Assembly: GCA_023412665.1 (NCBI GenBank)
Contig: JAEZCA010000046.1
Location: forward strand, 1 to 64,000
Reading direction: 5' to 3'
DNA length: 64,000 nucleotides
Source: Bacillota bacterium
Lineage (GTDB): Bacteria; Bacillota; Clostridia; Acetivibrionales; DTU013
The translations under genes were made by a program, and so were the position numbers. The notes beneath the pieces are model-generated. The model had not been told where the DNA came from. It was given only the letters and a program-made list of their open reading frames with translations, and searched no databases. Each line of letters opens with the position of its first letter. Positions within the stretch are counted from its first letter, which is position 1. This document shows positions 15,193 through 24,100 of the stretch, piece after piece.

Positions 15193-17265
15193 TTACTCAT
15201 CTCCCTTCATTCCAGAGGTACATGCTATGGCAAACGGATAAACAAGCCGAGCTCCATACTGTCTCAACAAATATCCACAGACGGTCAAAGTCCATTTCGA
15301 ATCCACCATATCATCAATTAATATTATATCACAGTCCGGGCACCTACCTGTTACTGAAAACCCAGCAAATACATTCTGACATTGGTACGCACTGTTCTCA
15401 AGTTCCTTTTGCTGGCGAGTATTCGCCTTCTTTTCAATAATGTTCAAGCAAGGTATCCCAAGCACCGCAGCAACCCTTTGAGCAAAGGATCTAACAAGTT
15501 CAGGTCTGTTCGTTGATGGAATGTAAGCAATACACATTTGTTGCAACGCTTCTCCCAACCAGTCTCTAATCAACTCCGCACTTGCGGTCACAAGCTCATC
15601 GCGAAAATGGTTGTGTACATATTTGTCATCATGAATAAAACGACCCCAGCCTGCATCACCATAGTGGCACAGTGCACGTCCATCCTCCACCCTATCCTCC
15701 GGCGGAATCCTTTTGAGTGAATCCGCTATAATTCCGGCAGGCCACTGTTTTCTGCACTCCACCTCTATATATTGACCTTTTAGGAAATTAACCGCCTTAA
15801 TGACAAGGTTATGATCAGCAATAGAAGGGAAAAACTCAACTCCTTTGCAGTTGCTGCACTTACCGCAATCGTTGGCATAAGGATCATCCAGCTTTTCAGA
15901 AATATACTTCATATAGCAGTCGGAAATTTCCGTGAACTGCTTCATTTGATCCAGTTCATCCCACCTTCTTTGTGTAATGGTTTCACTTCTTCCCAAATCA
16001 GGTATCCACGGATGCAAAGTTCGATAATATCTGTTATTCTTATCCTTTGCAATAATATTCTCCAGTTCAAGGAACCTGATACACTTATCCAACCGGCCTG
16101 ATCTCATATTTACATACCGCAGTATCTGATATTGTTTCAAACCATCTTCAGATTTTTCAACAGCTAAAACGACATCCTTCATTTCAGCCTCAGTCGGAAA
16201 CGCCGTATTTATAAAGTATTCCTGAATCTCATCGTCTTCAATACCGTTCAGCAATATTGCATAAGCATTCTCCAATTGTCTTCCTGCTCTGCCGATCTGC
16301 TGATAATAAGAAACAATATTGCCCGGTCTTTGAAAATGTATAACAAAGCCAATATCGGGCTTGTCATACCCCATCCCAAGCGCAACTGTAGCAACAAGGC
16401 ATTTTATACGATTATGCATAAACATATCTTCAAGAAGTTTTTTATCTTCCGTTTCCACTTTGCTCGTGTAAGCTCTTGCATCAATCCCATTTTGCTGCAG
16501 CCATTTACTGACACGGTTGCAATCTGCTATTGTCATGCAATAAATGATCCCGACTCCCGGCATCTTCGGGACATTCTCTACAAGCCAGGCCAACCTTTCA
16601 GCCTGGTCCTTCAGACGAATTACCTGAAGGCGAAGAGATTCTCTCACCAAAGGTCCTCGCAAAACTTCTATATTTCCAAGCTGTTGAACAATATCCTCGA
16701 CTACTCTTTGATTTGCAGTAGCTGTTGTCGCTATGACAGGAACATTTGGCGGCAGGGTTTTAATAATGTTGGTAATTCTGCGGTAATCCGGTCTGAAGTC
16801 ATGTCCCCAATCCGAAATACAATGAGCCTCATCTACTACAAACATGCCAATACCTTTTTTGATATATAATAAAATTTCTGATATTCTTTCACGGTTAGCA
16901 AGCTGTTCAGGCGAAATCAATAGTATATCACAAGAGTCATCTCTGAGCTTGCTTTTTACGTCATCCCACTCTTCAACATTCTGACTGTTGATGCTTACTG
17001 CCACAATGCCAAGCTTTTTTGCGTTCTCTATCTGATTTCTGACGAGGGCCAGAAGCGGGCTGATAAGAATGGTCGGTCCCTTTCCGGCATCTCTCAACAT
17101 TTTTGTTGCGATGAAGTAGACGATACTTTTACCCCAGCCGGTTTGCTGTACAATCAACGCTCTTTTATTAGTCAGTGCCAGCTCAATTGCCTCCCACTGG
17201 CCACCTCTGAATTCAGCATTGTCACCGATCGCCTGTTTTAGATAATGAAGTGCTGTATTAAACAT
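15193..17265 (-). CDS. RecQ-type helicase with C-terminal phosphoribosyltransferase-like domain
   Basis: The 690-residue protein carries RecQ motifs: FRGGQWEAIELAL (motif 0), QQTGWGKSIVYF (motif I; the usual GGGKS is GWGKS), VVDEAHCISDWGHDFRPDYR (motif II and the aromatic loop), TATANQRVVEDI and QQIGRAGRQLENA (motif VI). Cysteines DCGKCSNC resemble the RecQ zinc site. Instead of an HRDC domain it ends in a PRTase-like fold with DIILIDDMVDSKWTLTV, similar to the PRPP loop of type I phosphoribosyltransferases but with D-S-K in place of the usual T-T-G. AGGGGG precedes the ATG by 7 nt. The DprA-like gene follows after 2 nt. The fusion suggests a DNA-dependent activity acting on a nucleotide; that is inferred. 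Confidence 0.9.
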   Translation of the reverse strand: MFNTALHYLKQAIGDNAEFRGGQWEAIELALTNKRALIVQQTGWGKSIVYFIATKMLRDAGKGPTILISPLLALVRNQIENAKKLGIVAVSINSQNVEEWDDVKSKLRDDSCDILLISPEQLANRERISEILLYIKKGIGMFVVDEAHCISDWGHDFRPDYRRITNIIKTLPPNVPVIATTATANQRVVEDIVQQLGNIEVLRGPLVRESLRLQVIRLKDQAERLAWLVENVPKMPGVGIIYCMTIADCNRVSKWLQQNGIDARAYTSKVETEDKKLLEDMFMHNRIKCLVATVALGMGYDKPDIGFVIHFQRPGNIVSYYQQIGRAGRQLENAYAILLNGIEDDEIQEYFINTAFPTEAEMKDVVLAVEKSEDGLKQYQILRYVNMRSGRLDKCIRFLELENIIAKDKNNRYYRTLHPWIPDLGRSETITQRRWDELDQMKQFTEISDCYMKYISEKLDDPYANDCGKCSNCKGVEFFPSIADHNLVIKAVNFLKGQYIEVECRKQWPAGIIADSLKRIPPEDRVEDGRALCHYGDAGWGRFIHDDKYVHNHFRDELVTASAELIRDWLGEALQQMCIAYIPSTNRPELVRSFAQRVAAVLGIPCLNIIEKKANTRQQKELENSAYQCQNVFAGFSVTGRCPDCDIILIDDMVDSKWTLTVCGYLLRQYGARLVYPFAIACTSGMKGDE

Positions 17266-17323
17266 GCTATGACCCCCTGTCTATTTCCTTGCCAAATCAT
17301 AATCGATGGCATATATTTCATAA

Positions 17324-17376
17324 ATAAAAGGCCCTGCCGCCATGCCAATCTAGAGTTACCACCGGCAGATAGGGCC
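17324..17376 (-). terminator. Terminator after the TerB-like gene
   Basis: CGGCAGATAGGGCC (17363-17376) pairs with GGCCCTGCCG (17330-17339) with a 3-nt bulge. On the minus strand TTTTATTT follows. It closes the operon running from 20788 down to 17409 and isolates the RecQ operon. Confidence 0.8.
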
Positions 17377-17408
17377 AAAATTGACCATCTTTTGCGAAGA
17401 AATTTTGA

Positions 17409-17807
17409 TTAATCTATAGCCTCAACAATTTCTTTCAATACTCCAAGGTACTTATTTATCAATTTGGTCTGCTTCTCCACATCTGAATCCGTTAATCCGA
17501 TCTTCCTTGCGTACTCTTTAACAAATGCCTTTTCACGTTCATCGAATTTGCCATCAGAATACACCAATCCAAGAATCTCTAACAACACAATTTTCTTATT
17601 ATGATCTGTAGATTCCTTAAATACATCAACAATGACGTCTATAGGCTTGATATTTTCAGCATCAAAAAACGCAATGCCCATTTCCATACAATATTCCTCA
17701 AGTATTGCATATTCTTCATCTGCAAAGACCCAATTAGCCTTCGCAGCGTGTATACTCAGGCTGATAAAAGCTTCCTTCTCTAAAACAGTTAATTGATTTA
17801 AAAACAT
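17409..17807 (-). CDS. TerB-like helical protein
   Basis: The 132-residue protein is all-helical and resembles the TerB/TerB-C fold: LSIHAAKANWVFADEEYAIL, then LLEILGLVYSDGKFDEREKA and FVKEYARKIGLTDSD. The acidic D-G-x-x-D/E-R-E turn after helix 4 is the typical TerB metal-site region. TerB domains occur in tellurite resistance and, more often, in bacterial conflict systems that act at membranes. AAGGAGG precedes the ATG. It is the last gene of a four-gene run with a glycine-zipper membrane protein, a YkgJ-like protein and an HNH protein, and is followed by a terminator. Confidence 0.75.
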   Translation of the reverse strand: MFLNQLTVLEKEAFISLSIHAAKANWVFADEEYAILEEYCMEMGIAFFDAENIKPIDVIVDVFKESTDHNKKIVLLEILGLVYSDGKFDEREKAFVKEYARKIGLTDSDVEKQTKLINKYLGVLKEIVEAID

Positions 17808-17820
17808 TTATATACCCTCC

Positions 17821-18855
17821 TTATACTGCATTTTCTAAATCTTTAAGAATACTATTGGCATTGTTCATTACTTCATCAATTCTTTCATGATTAACCTTAT
17901 TAACATCATTCTCATTTTCCGATTTAAGAACAAGATTAACCTGACACACCTTATACAACAAGCCAACAAGCAGTACTGCGTTCTTAGTCATCTTCTTCTC
18001 TTTTTCTGTAAACTCAGACCACTCTGTTTTTTCAGAGAAATTCACAACATGATCAAGCGTTCCCAGATGTTTTTTGTATTGTTCCTCAATTTTTGTGAGA
18101 GTATCTTTAAATCCGGCAGCTACATATGTAAGCTCATTAAAATAACCTACAATTTTATTTACCTCCTTCTCAGTTCTCTTAGCCTGACTATATGCCTCAT
18201 CCGCCTTGTCAGATAATTTTGAACCTGTAATGCTAAAAATCACTCCACCGACCAACAAACCAATGCCTAATGTAGCGCCACCTAAAATAGCAGTACCAAG
18301 TGCCATTCCTCCGCCACCGGCAGCTATTGATCCTCCACCTAGCGCAGCAAGAGTTGCATTAGTAGCAGCAACGCCGCTTAATGTAGAAATAGCAGTCCCA
18401 GTTGATGCCGTTCCTAGAGCCATGACAGCAGATGTAGTTGCACCAGCGGCAGCGAATCCACCTGCAGTACCTGCGGCTGCGCCTCCGACTCCGCCGAGCA
18501 AAAGTCCCGCTCCAGCAGATATCTTCTTTAACTCTTCTGCCTCATAATCAGGAAGATTTATGCCATCCTTTGAATATGCAGTAAATTCAGGACGTCCTTG
18601 AATCTTTTCAATGATATTTGAAAAGTCCTCAAAACTTGAGAGAATACTTAACTCCTGTGTTCCTATGGCATCCATCAGCTCAGTAGTCTCGGAATTCCTT
18701 ATCTTGAACTTTTTAACTGCAGACTGCTGCTTTAACTGTGCTAATTTCATAGTTTCGTTTGCTTCCTTCATCTTTACTCCACCATGAATTCCAGATCCGA
18801 TTCCCGTTATACCGGCTACTACTGCCAGTCCACCAATAATTAATGGCAATGGCAT
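17821..18855 (-). CDS. Glycine/alanine-zipper membrane protein of unknown function
   Basis: The 344-residue protein starts with a hydrophobic segment (PLPLIIGGLAVVAGITGIGS), then a charged helical part. A long glycine/alanine-rich hydrophobic region follows (about residues 112-215, for example GAGLLLGGVGGAAAGTAGGF and AILGGATLGIGLLVGGVIF), and then coiled-coil helices. Such glycine zippers occur in pore-forming toxins and in membrane-acting effector proteins of bacterial conflict systems. It lies 13 bp before the TerB-like gene and 17 bp after a YkgJ-like gene, in an operon opened by an HNH-type protein that also has hydrophobic helices. A membrane-disrupting effector is my inference; the family itself I do not recognise. 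Confidence 0.7.
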   Translation of the reverse strand: MPLPLIIGGLAVVAGITGIGSGIHGGVKMKEANETMKLAQLKQQSAVKKFKIRNSETTELMDAIGTQELSILSSFEDFSNIIEKIQGRPEFTAYSKDGINLPDYEAEELKKISAGAGLLLGGVGGAAAGTAGGFAAAGATTSAVMALGTASTGTAISTLSGVAATNATLAALGGGSIAAGGGGMALGTAILGGATLGIGLLVGGVIFSITGSKLSDKADEAYSQAKRTEKEVNKIVGYFNELTYVAAGFKDTLTKIEEQYKKHLGTLDHVVNFSEKTEWSEFTEKEKKMTKNAVLLVGLLYKVCQVNLVLKSENENDVNKVNHERIDEVMNNANSILKDLENAV

Positions 18856-18872
18856 GACTAATACCCCCTTCT

Positions 18873-19118
18873 TTATTTATCCTGAAGTCTTCTACAGACC
18901 TCATAATTAAGTTTATAGTATTCTTCTAATGTGAATTTCTCTTTGAAATATTTCCAATAGCTATCATCTACTCTACAAAGCAATGGCCTGTCATCATATA
19001 TAGAGCACAGATTACCATCAAGGTATTTACATACACCATCTCCCCTGTCCAAATCAATATACAACTCAGATTTGTCAAGATTACGGCAGCATTCTCCGCA
19101 CTCACTGCATTTAAACAT
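18873..19118 (-). CDS. YkgJ-like cysteine-cluster protein
   Basis: The 81-residue protein begins MFKCSECGECCRNLDKSEL and continues GVCKYLDGNLCSIYDDRPLL with a final CRVDD. This is the CxxCGxCC...C.....C..Y..RP..CR pattern of the YkgJ family, thought to bind zinc or iron. It is short but complete for the family. Its ATG overlaps the stop of the upstream HNH gene (TAATG), so the two are translationally coupled. YkgJ-type proteins may act as modification or maturation factors; here that role would be for the HNH or glycine-zipper protein, which is inference. Confidence 0.85.
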   Translation of the reverse strand: MFKCSECGECCRNLDKSELYIDLDRGDGVCKYLDGNLCSIYDDRPLLCRVDDSYWKYFKEKFTLEEYYKLNYEVCRRLQDK

Positions 19119-20788
19119 TAACTGAACACCAGCCTATTAGATTTGTTACCCATGAAGGTATCAAAATCTCCCTCCCAAGGAAGCTTTATATCAAGCGCTT
19201 TGTATGTAGCTAATAATACTTCATTTAATTCTTCATCACTTTCACATTTAGCAATCTGTGTAGCGGCACTACTAAATTGTTCCGTTTCTTTTCTGAAAAG
19301 ATCGATATCAATATTGCTTAATTTAGCAGCCAATCTTTCCATAACATCTGCAATTTCCTTATAGTTATTAACCTCTGAAGGAATCATATTTAAGGCATTA
19401 ACAATTCCATTTATCAGCTTACTTCTATCAAGGAAAATCAGTAATGTGCATGAAAGCAAACCGCTTACCAAGGTCGAACAAAATACTTGTACAATATCTC
19501 CTATTACTGGTATAGCACCCACAGGAGTTTTACCAATCAGTTCACCTGCAACGGTACCAACAAGCACACTCGCTCCAGTAGCAATTATAACTGTTGCTGT
19601 TTTAATTCTATCTCCAAGCATCAAATCATCCGGATTAAGAAGCAAAACCTTTCCTGCCTGAACAACTGATGCATACATCTGCCTAATGCACCTAACAAGA
19701 TTTTTAGCTGTTGTAAAGAAAATATTGCAAAGTGTGGTAGTCAAACTTGATAAAGCACCTGCAACAACACCTTCCTTTACTTTCGCAATTAATTCCTTAT
19801 ATTTTTCTTTTGCACTCTCCAGGCCCTTTTTTATTCCATGACCAACAGCTACAAGCATATCCTTTAATTCGCTTCCTGCTGGCATGGCCTGAAGCTCAGC
19901 TTTCGCGCAAAACCATATTTCTGTGAAGATAAAGCCTAGAGCCTGGCGTAGTCCCATCTGAGCACCGCGCTTTCCAGCTGCAACTGCTGTGTCTTTCGCA
20001 AATTTAGGGCTTGTATAATACTCTTTTGTAATTTTAGCCTCGTAAACTTTTCTTGCATGAGCGTTTTCAGCCTTCATAAGTTCAGGATCAGCTTCTTCGA
20101 GTTTTTCCAGCTTTGCCAACTGTTTTCTCTCTTTATCTGTTAGGTTCTTCTTACTTGTTAATTCTTCTATTTGAGCCTGACGTTCCTCACGCGTAGAATT
20201 GAGCAGCTCTGCATATGTATCTAAGTCCTTATCTTTCATGGACCTATTTATGCTTCTGCTCGTAGGTCTAAGGTTGTCTTCACAATTTGCCAGGTCCTTC
20301 GCGTCAAGTCCGGCGAGGGCTCTACCAGGATCATCATAAATTTCTTTTTTGGCCACAACATGATCCAAGTCGATATCTTCGTTTCTTTTTACCCTCTTAC
20401 CGGTATAAGAATCTACAAGAAGGCCTCTGTCCTTCTCACCTGCAACACGAGCATTTAAACGTTTATATCTTTCGTCCTGATAAAAGGAATCCGACATTTT
20501 TTTGTCCCATTCCTGTCTGCTCTCGTAATCAGTCTGATTTTGCTTACTCTTATAGATAGTCCTCCCGTTTTCATCTTTCAAATTGCGAACATTGAAAATA
20601 GTATCAACGTCCCCACCCTCTTGATCTTTTATTATAAAGTCCAAGCCAAAAGACGTAATCAAACTTTCAACGATGACCCTTTCATATTCACTCCATATAC
20701 TAGCAAATACATTATCATCCGGATCGACATCTGTTCCTTTTTTCAGTTCTCCTACAAAAGACGTTTCTGACAATAGAAATGCCCCCAT
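19118..20788 (-). CDS. HNH-type nuclease fused to hydrophobic helices
   Basis: The 556-residue protein has an HNH-like core at about 120-190: VDSYTGKRVKRNEDIDLDHV (Asp142-His143), then CEDNLRPTSRSINRSMKDKD (Asn172, Asn181). This is the D-H ... N-L-R-P-T ... N pattern seen in HNH enzymes of bacterial conflict systems. A charged helical linker (KKNLTDKERKQLAKLEKLEE) follows. The C-terminal half contains hydrophobic segments (VIIATGASVLVGTVAG and IPVIGDIVQVFCSTLVSGLL), so the nuclease is probably membrane-linked. The start may be ATG 20788 or TTG 20773, which has GGGGG 8 nt upstream. It is the first gene of a four-gene operon with a good promoter. Confidence 0.75.
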   Translation of the reverse strand: MGAFLLSETSFVGELKKGTDVDPDDNVFASIWSEYERVIVESLITSFGLDFIIKDQEGGDVDTIFNVRNLKDENGRTIYKSKQNQTDYESRQEWDKKMSDSFYQDERYKRLNARVAGEKDRGLLVDSYTGKRVKRNEDIDLDHVVAKKEIYDDPGRALAGLDAKDLANCEDNLRPTSRSINRSMKDKDLDTYAELLNSTREERQAQIEELTSKKNLTDKERKQLAKLEKLEEADPELMKAENAHARKVYEAKITKEYYTSPKFAKDTAVAAGKRGAQMGLRQALGFIFTEIWFCAKAELQAMPAGSELKDMLVAVGHGIKKGLESAKEKYKELIAKVKEGVVAGALSSLTTTLCNIFFTTAKNLVRCIRQMYASVVQAGKVLLLNPDDLMLGDRIKTATVIIATGASVLVGTVAGELIGKTPVGAIPVIGDIVQVFCSTLVSGLLSCTLLIFLDRSKLINGIVNALNMIPSEVNNYKEIADVMERLAAKLSNIDIDLFRKETEQFSSAATQIAKCESDEELNEVLLATYKALDIKLPWEGDFDTFMGNKSNRLVFS

Positions 20789-20886
20789 CTAATAAAAATT
20801 GTTTTTTGTTACTCAGTAAGCACAATTCCCTTACCACTTCCTAAAAAAGTGAATAAAGCACCCAATTTTTATACAGTAATGATAAT

Positions 20887-20915
20887 ATTATACCATATTT
20901 CGCCTTATTCTTCAA
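20887..20915 (-). promoter_or_regulatory. Sigma-A promoter of the HNH/YkgJ/zipper/TerB operon
   Basis: On the minus strand TTGAAG (20915-20910), a 17-bp spacer and TATAAT (20892-20887) lie about 100 bp upstream of the HNH gene start. Confidence 0.75.
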
Positions 20916-20930
20916 TATTTGCTAAGCATC

Positions 20931-20964
20931 AAAAAAGGCCGACAGGTATTACCCCAGCTGGCCT
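20931..20964 (-). terminator. Terminator of the Wadjet operon
   Basis: On the minus strand AGGCC...GGCCT forms an imperfect hairpin with a GTAATA-type loop, followed by a T6 run at 20936-20931. It lies about 200 bp after the jetC stop. The 200 bp between hold only an antisense-like open frame that I do not consider a gene. Confidence 0.6.
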
Positions 20965-21168
20965 GCGCAATAATTTTATTTAATTGAAACGTAAACCTGT
21001 TCAAGATATAAGATTTCCCGAACGGTCTGATATGCGTGTTTTTGGTATCCCCTGCTCTGTTCGGCCTAACGCATTGTCTATGGTTGATTGCGCTGCTATT
21101 GCCATTTGCCCATGCCAGTTTTAGCAGTGCTGTATTCCTTGATCCAATCAATAATTTGTGTCCATATT

Positions 21169-24100
21169 TCACATCTCAAATAAGCTCACCTGCTCCACCT
21201 TGCTGTACAGGTTAACGTTTTCCAGTCTCTCATCCTGCTTCATCTCTCTTTGTACTATCGGCTCCAGCTCAATGAAATCCTCCTGCATCATGTTCTGCCG
21301 TATATTGATCATATATATCAGGTCAAAGCTGTTCAAAACAGTACCCTGCTTGATATCTGAAAGGCATATGAGCTGGGTATTGTACTTTTGCGCTATATCA
21401 AACATGGGCTTCAGAAGGTGTCCTGAGGTAATGGGTCCAAAGGGGTTGTCCATTATAAGAACCTTACTCTCTTCCCGTCTTCTGAATTCGTCATAGCCCT
21501 TAATCTGCTTTCTGCTGTACGAAATCAATGCAACAAGCAGAGAAAAATACGCAATAAACTTCTCTCCGCCCGAGTTCTTTACTATTATATCCTCCCAAAC
21601 CATCATGCCTCTGTTCTTTTCATTCAGGTCAACCTTATAGGCTTTTATCCTGCAGTTCTCCAAGCTGCTTACTATGTTCAGAAGCTCTTTTGTTGACATA
21701 TACTTCTCAATTTCGCGTCTTAGCTTATTTTCATCCTCATTTCCTTTGATCAGCTTTGTCAGGCTCTGGAGACATTCCTCAATATAAGAGTTCATGCTGC
21801 CGCGGGCCTCCGCCTCGTCAGTCATTTTTTCATAGTCTATATCAAGTACTTTTCTTCTAATCCCGTCAATTTCCACCGAAGAATTCTCTGAGATCTTGGG
21901 TATCTCATGATATATCCGGCAGGCTTCTACAAAAGCGTGCTCGGTCAAGTCCTTACGGCTGTGCTCAAGCTGTTGTATCTTGCTCTCCATTATTTTTAGT
22001 ATGTTGGAAAGCTGTTCAAAATAATAATCCATTCGTTCGGTAAGATAATAATACTTGTCATAGGTACGGTCAAGGGCGTCAAGCTGGCACTGAAGGCCTT
22101 TGACTGCCTCCTTGACAGTGCCCTCCTCACTATTTGAGTAATTGCCTGTAAACTTCATGCTGACCGTACTAAATATCCTGATGGATTCATTCGTCTCCCG
22201 CCTTAATTTAACATACTCATCAAGCAGCAAGCCGATGGACTCCTTCACCTCGCTATAAGCTTTCAATTCAGTTTCAATTCTGTAATGCTCTAGTCCCTTG
22301 ATTTCAATTTCAACTCTGGTAATCAGTTTTACCAGATTAAACTGCTCGTCACGGATCTTTTTCTCATAATCCTGCATTTTCCTGACTTGACCCTTTACAG
22401 CCTCACTCCTGTGAGAAAAATCACCTCTGATCTCTCCCCTAGGCACTGTCGGCCTGCCTTTCAGAGCCTTAGCTGCGAATTCTATTCTTTCGCTTAAGCC
22501 TTTCATCTCTAGCTGCTGCTCGGTTTTCTCCTCGTTCAGGCCTTTAATATTATTTTCCAGCTTTTCGCACTGTGCCTCCAATTCGGCTTCAATTCTTTCA
22601 GAATATGTGATATTCTTGTATTCCTCAGACTCCAGCTTTAGCTTGCCAATATCCTTTTCCTCGTTCCTGATATCCTTCTTAAGATCCTTTATCTGCTCAT
22701 CAAGCTCAGCCGCATCATTCTTCTGCTCTCTTCGGCAGGCCTGCAGCTGACCCTCCAGCTCAGGTATATCACCGGCTCCCGGCTCCGCCCCGCTGAACCC
22801 CGGCTCCGCCCCGCTGAACCCCGGCTCTGCCCCGCCGAACCCCGGCTCTGCCCCGCCGGCAGCGGTTACCGCCACTGGCTCTGCAGCATCGGCTACCTCT
22901 GCAAGCTTGCCTTCCACATCCTTCTGCCTTCTCATCTTCTCAGTCAAATGGCTTTGAAGCTCCTTCTCCTTTTCCCTCAAGATCTCTAATTGATTTTGAC
23001 ATTTCCTCTCATCCGCAGCGAGGGTGTTTATCTGTGATTGTATGCTGTTACGCGATTGAATGTTTTCCATATACCTTGTATTGTCAGCAAGGTATTCTTT
23101 GAACCTGCCGATCCTGTTCCCTGCGGTCAGGATATCCTTTCTGATATCCTCAATCCTCTTTGTATTCATCTGCAGCTGTTCCTCAGCTTCATTTACAGCA
23201 TTAAGCCTGGAATGCAATGCTTCATTATTTGCTTCGATCTGCAGCCTGTTATTGGCCCTCTCCAGTTCAAGCTCCAGAGCCTGTTTCTCAGTCCATCCAA
23301 AATCCAGTATGGTCTGGTAATCATGATTGACTCTCTCAATAACCTCGTTGGCATTCTCCAACTCATTAAGCCTTTGATTTTTTTCAAATACAAGCATATT
23401 TATAAAGTCGGACAGATTCCTGCTATCAAGAGTAATATTTCTGGAAGATGTGATGAACTCAAGGCCCTCGGTCACCGAACCCATCTCTTTTTCCCTGAAG
23501 TTGTGCCTGATAACCGGTATTATCTGACTCAACTCGATACCTTTCACAAGGCTCTCTATTATGTCCTTTTCCTTATCGGTTACAAGAATCGCATATGGCA
23601 ATAAAGGATTGTCTGCAAGCAGCCTTTCCCTCTCCTCATCATTGATCTCTCTCAGATACTTCTCTCCGGTATAGAATGACAGGTTATGCTTCTGCAGCAG
23701 CGATACAAGGTTGGCCGGAAGATAGCTGACCCCGCTTTCAATACCATGGATCTGCTTCTCAAGCTCGCTGATCTCCATCTTAAGGCTGTAAGCCTTATTC
23801 TCCCAGTCATTCAGATACTGCTTTACAGCTTTAGAAATGAGGGGCTTGTCGTAAAGCAGTTCCTCCTTTATGTCAAACTTCCTGAGTACTTCAAGCATTA
23901 TCTCCTTTTCCCGGTTAAAGTACTCGATTCTGGTGGCGATATTTGACTCATCAACTTTAAGCTCCGTATTTCTCCGGCCCAAGCTCTCTGCCTCACGTTT
24001 CAGCTCAGTGATCGCCGCCTTAAGCTTCTCGGCCATAGAATTGCTTTCATCCAGAAGCTGTTCTGCCTTCTGCAATTCATCCGACAACGCATTTTCCGCA

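Noticed and set aside
20912..21172. 86-codon minus-strand frame after jetC
   Set aside because: No ribosome site, no recognisable domain, and it contains the terminator hairpin.
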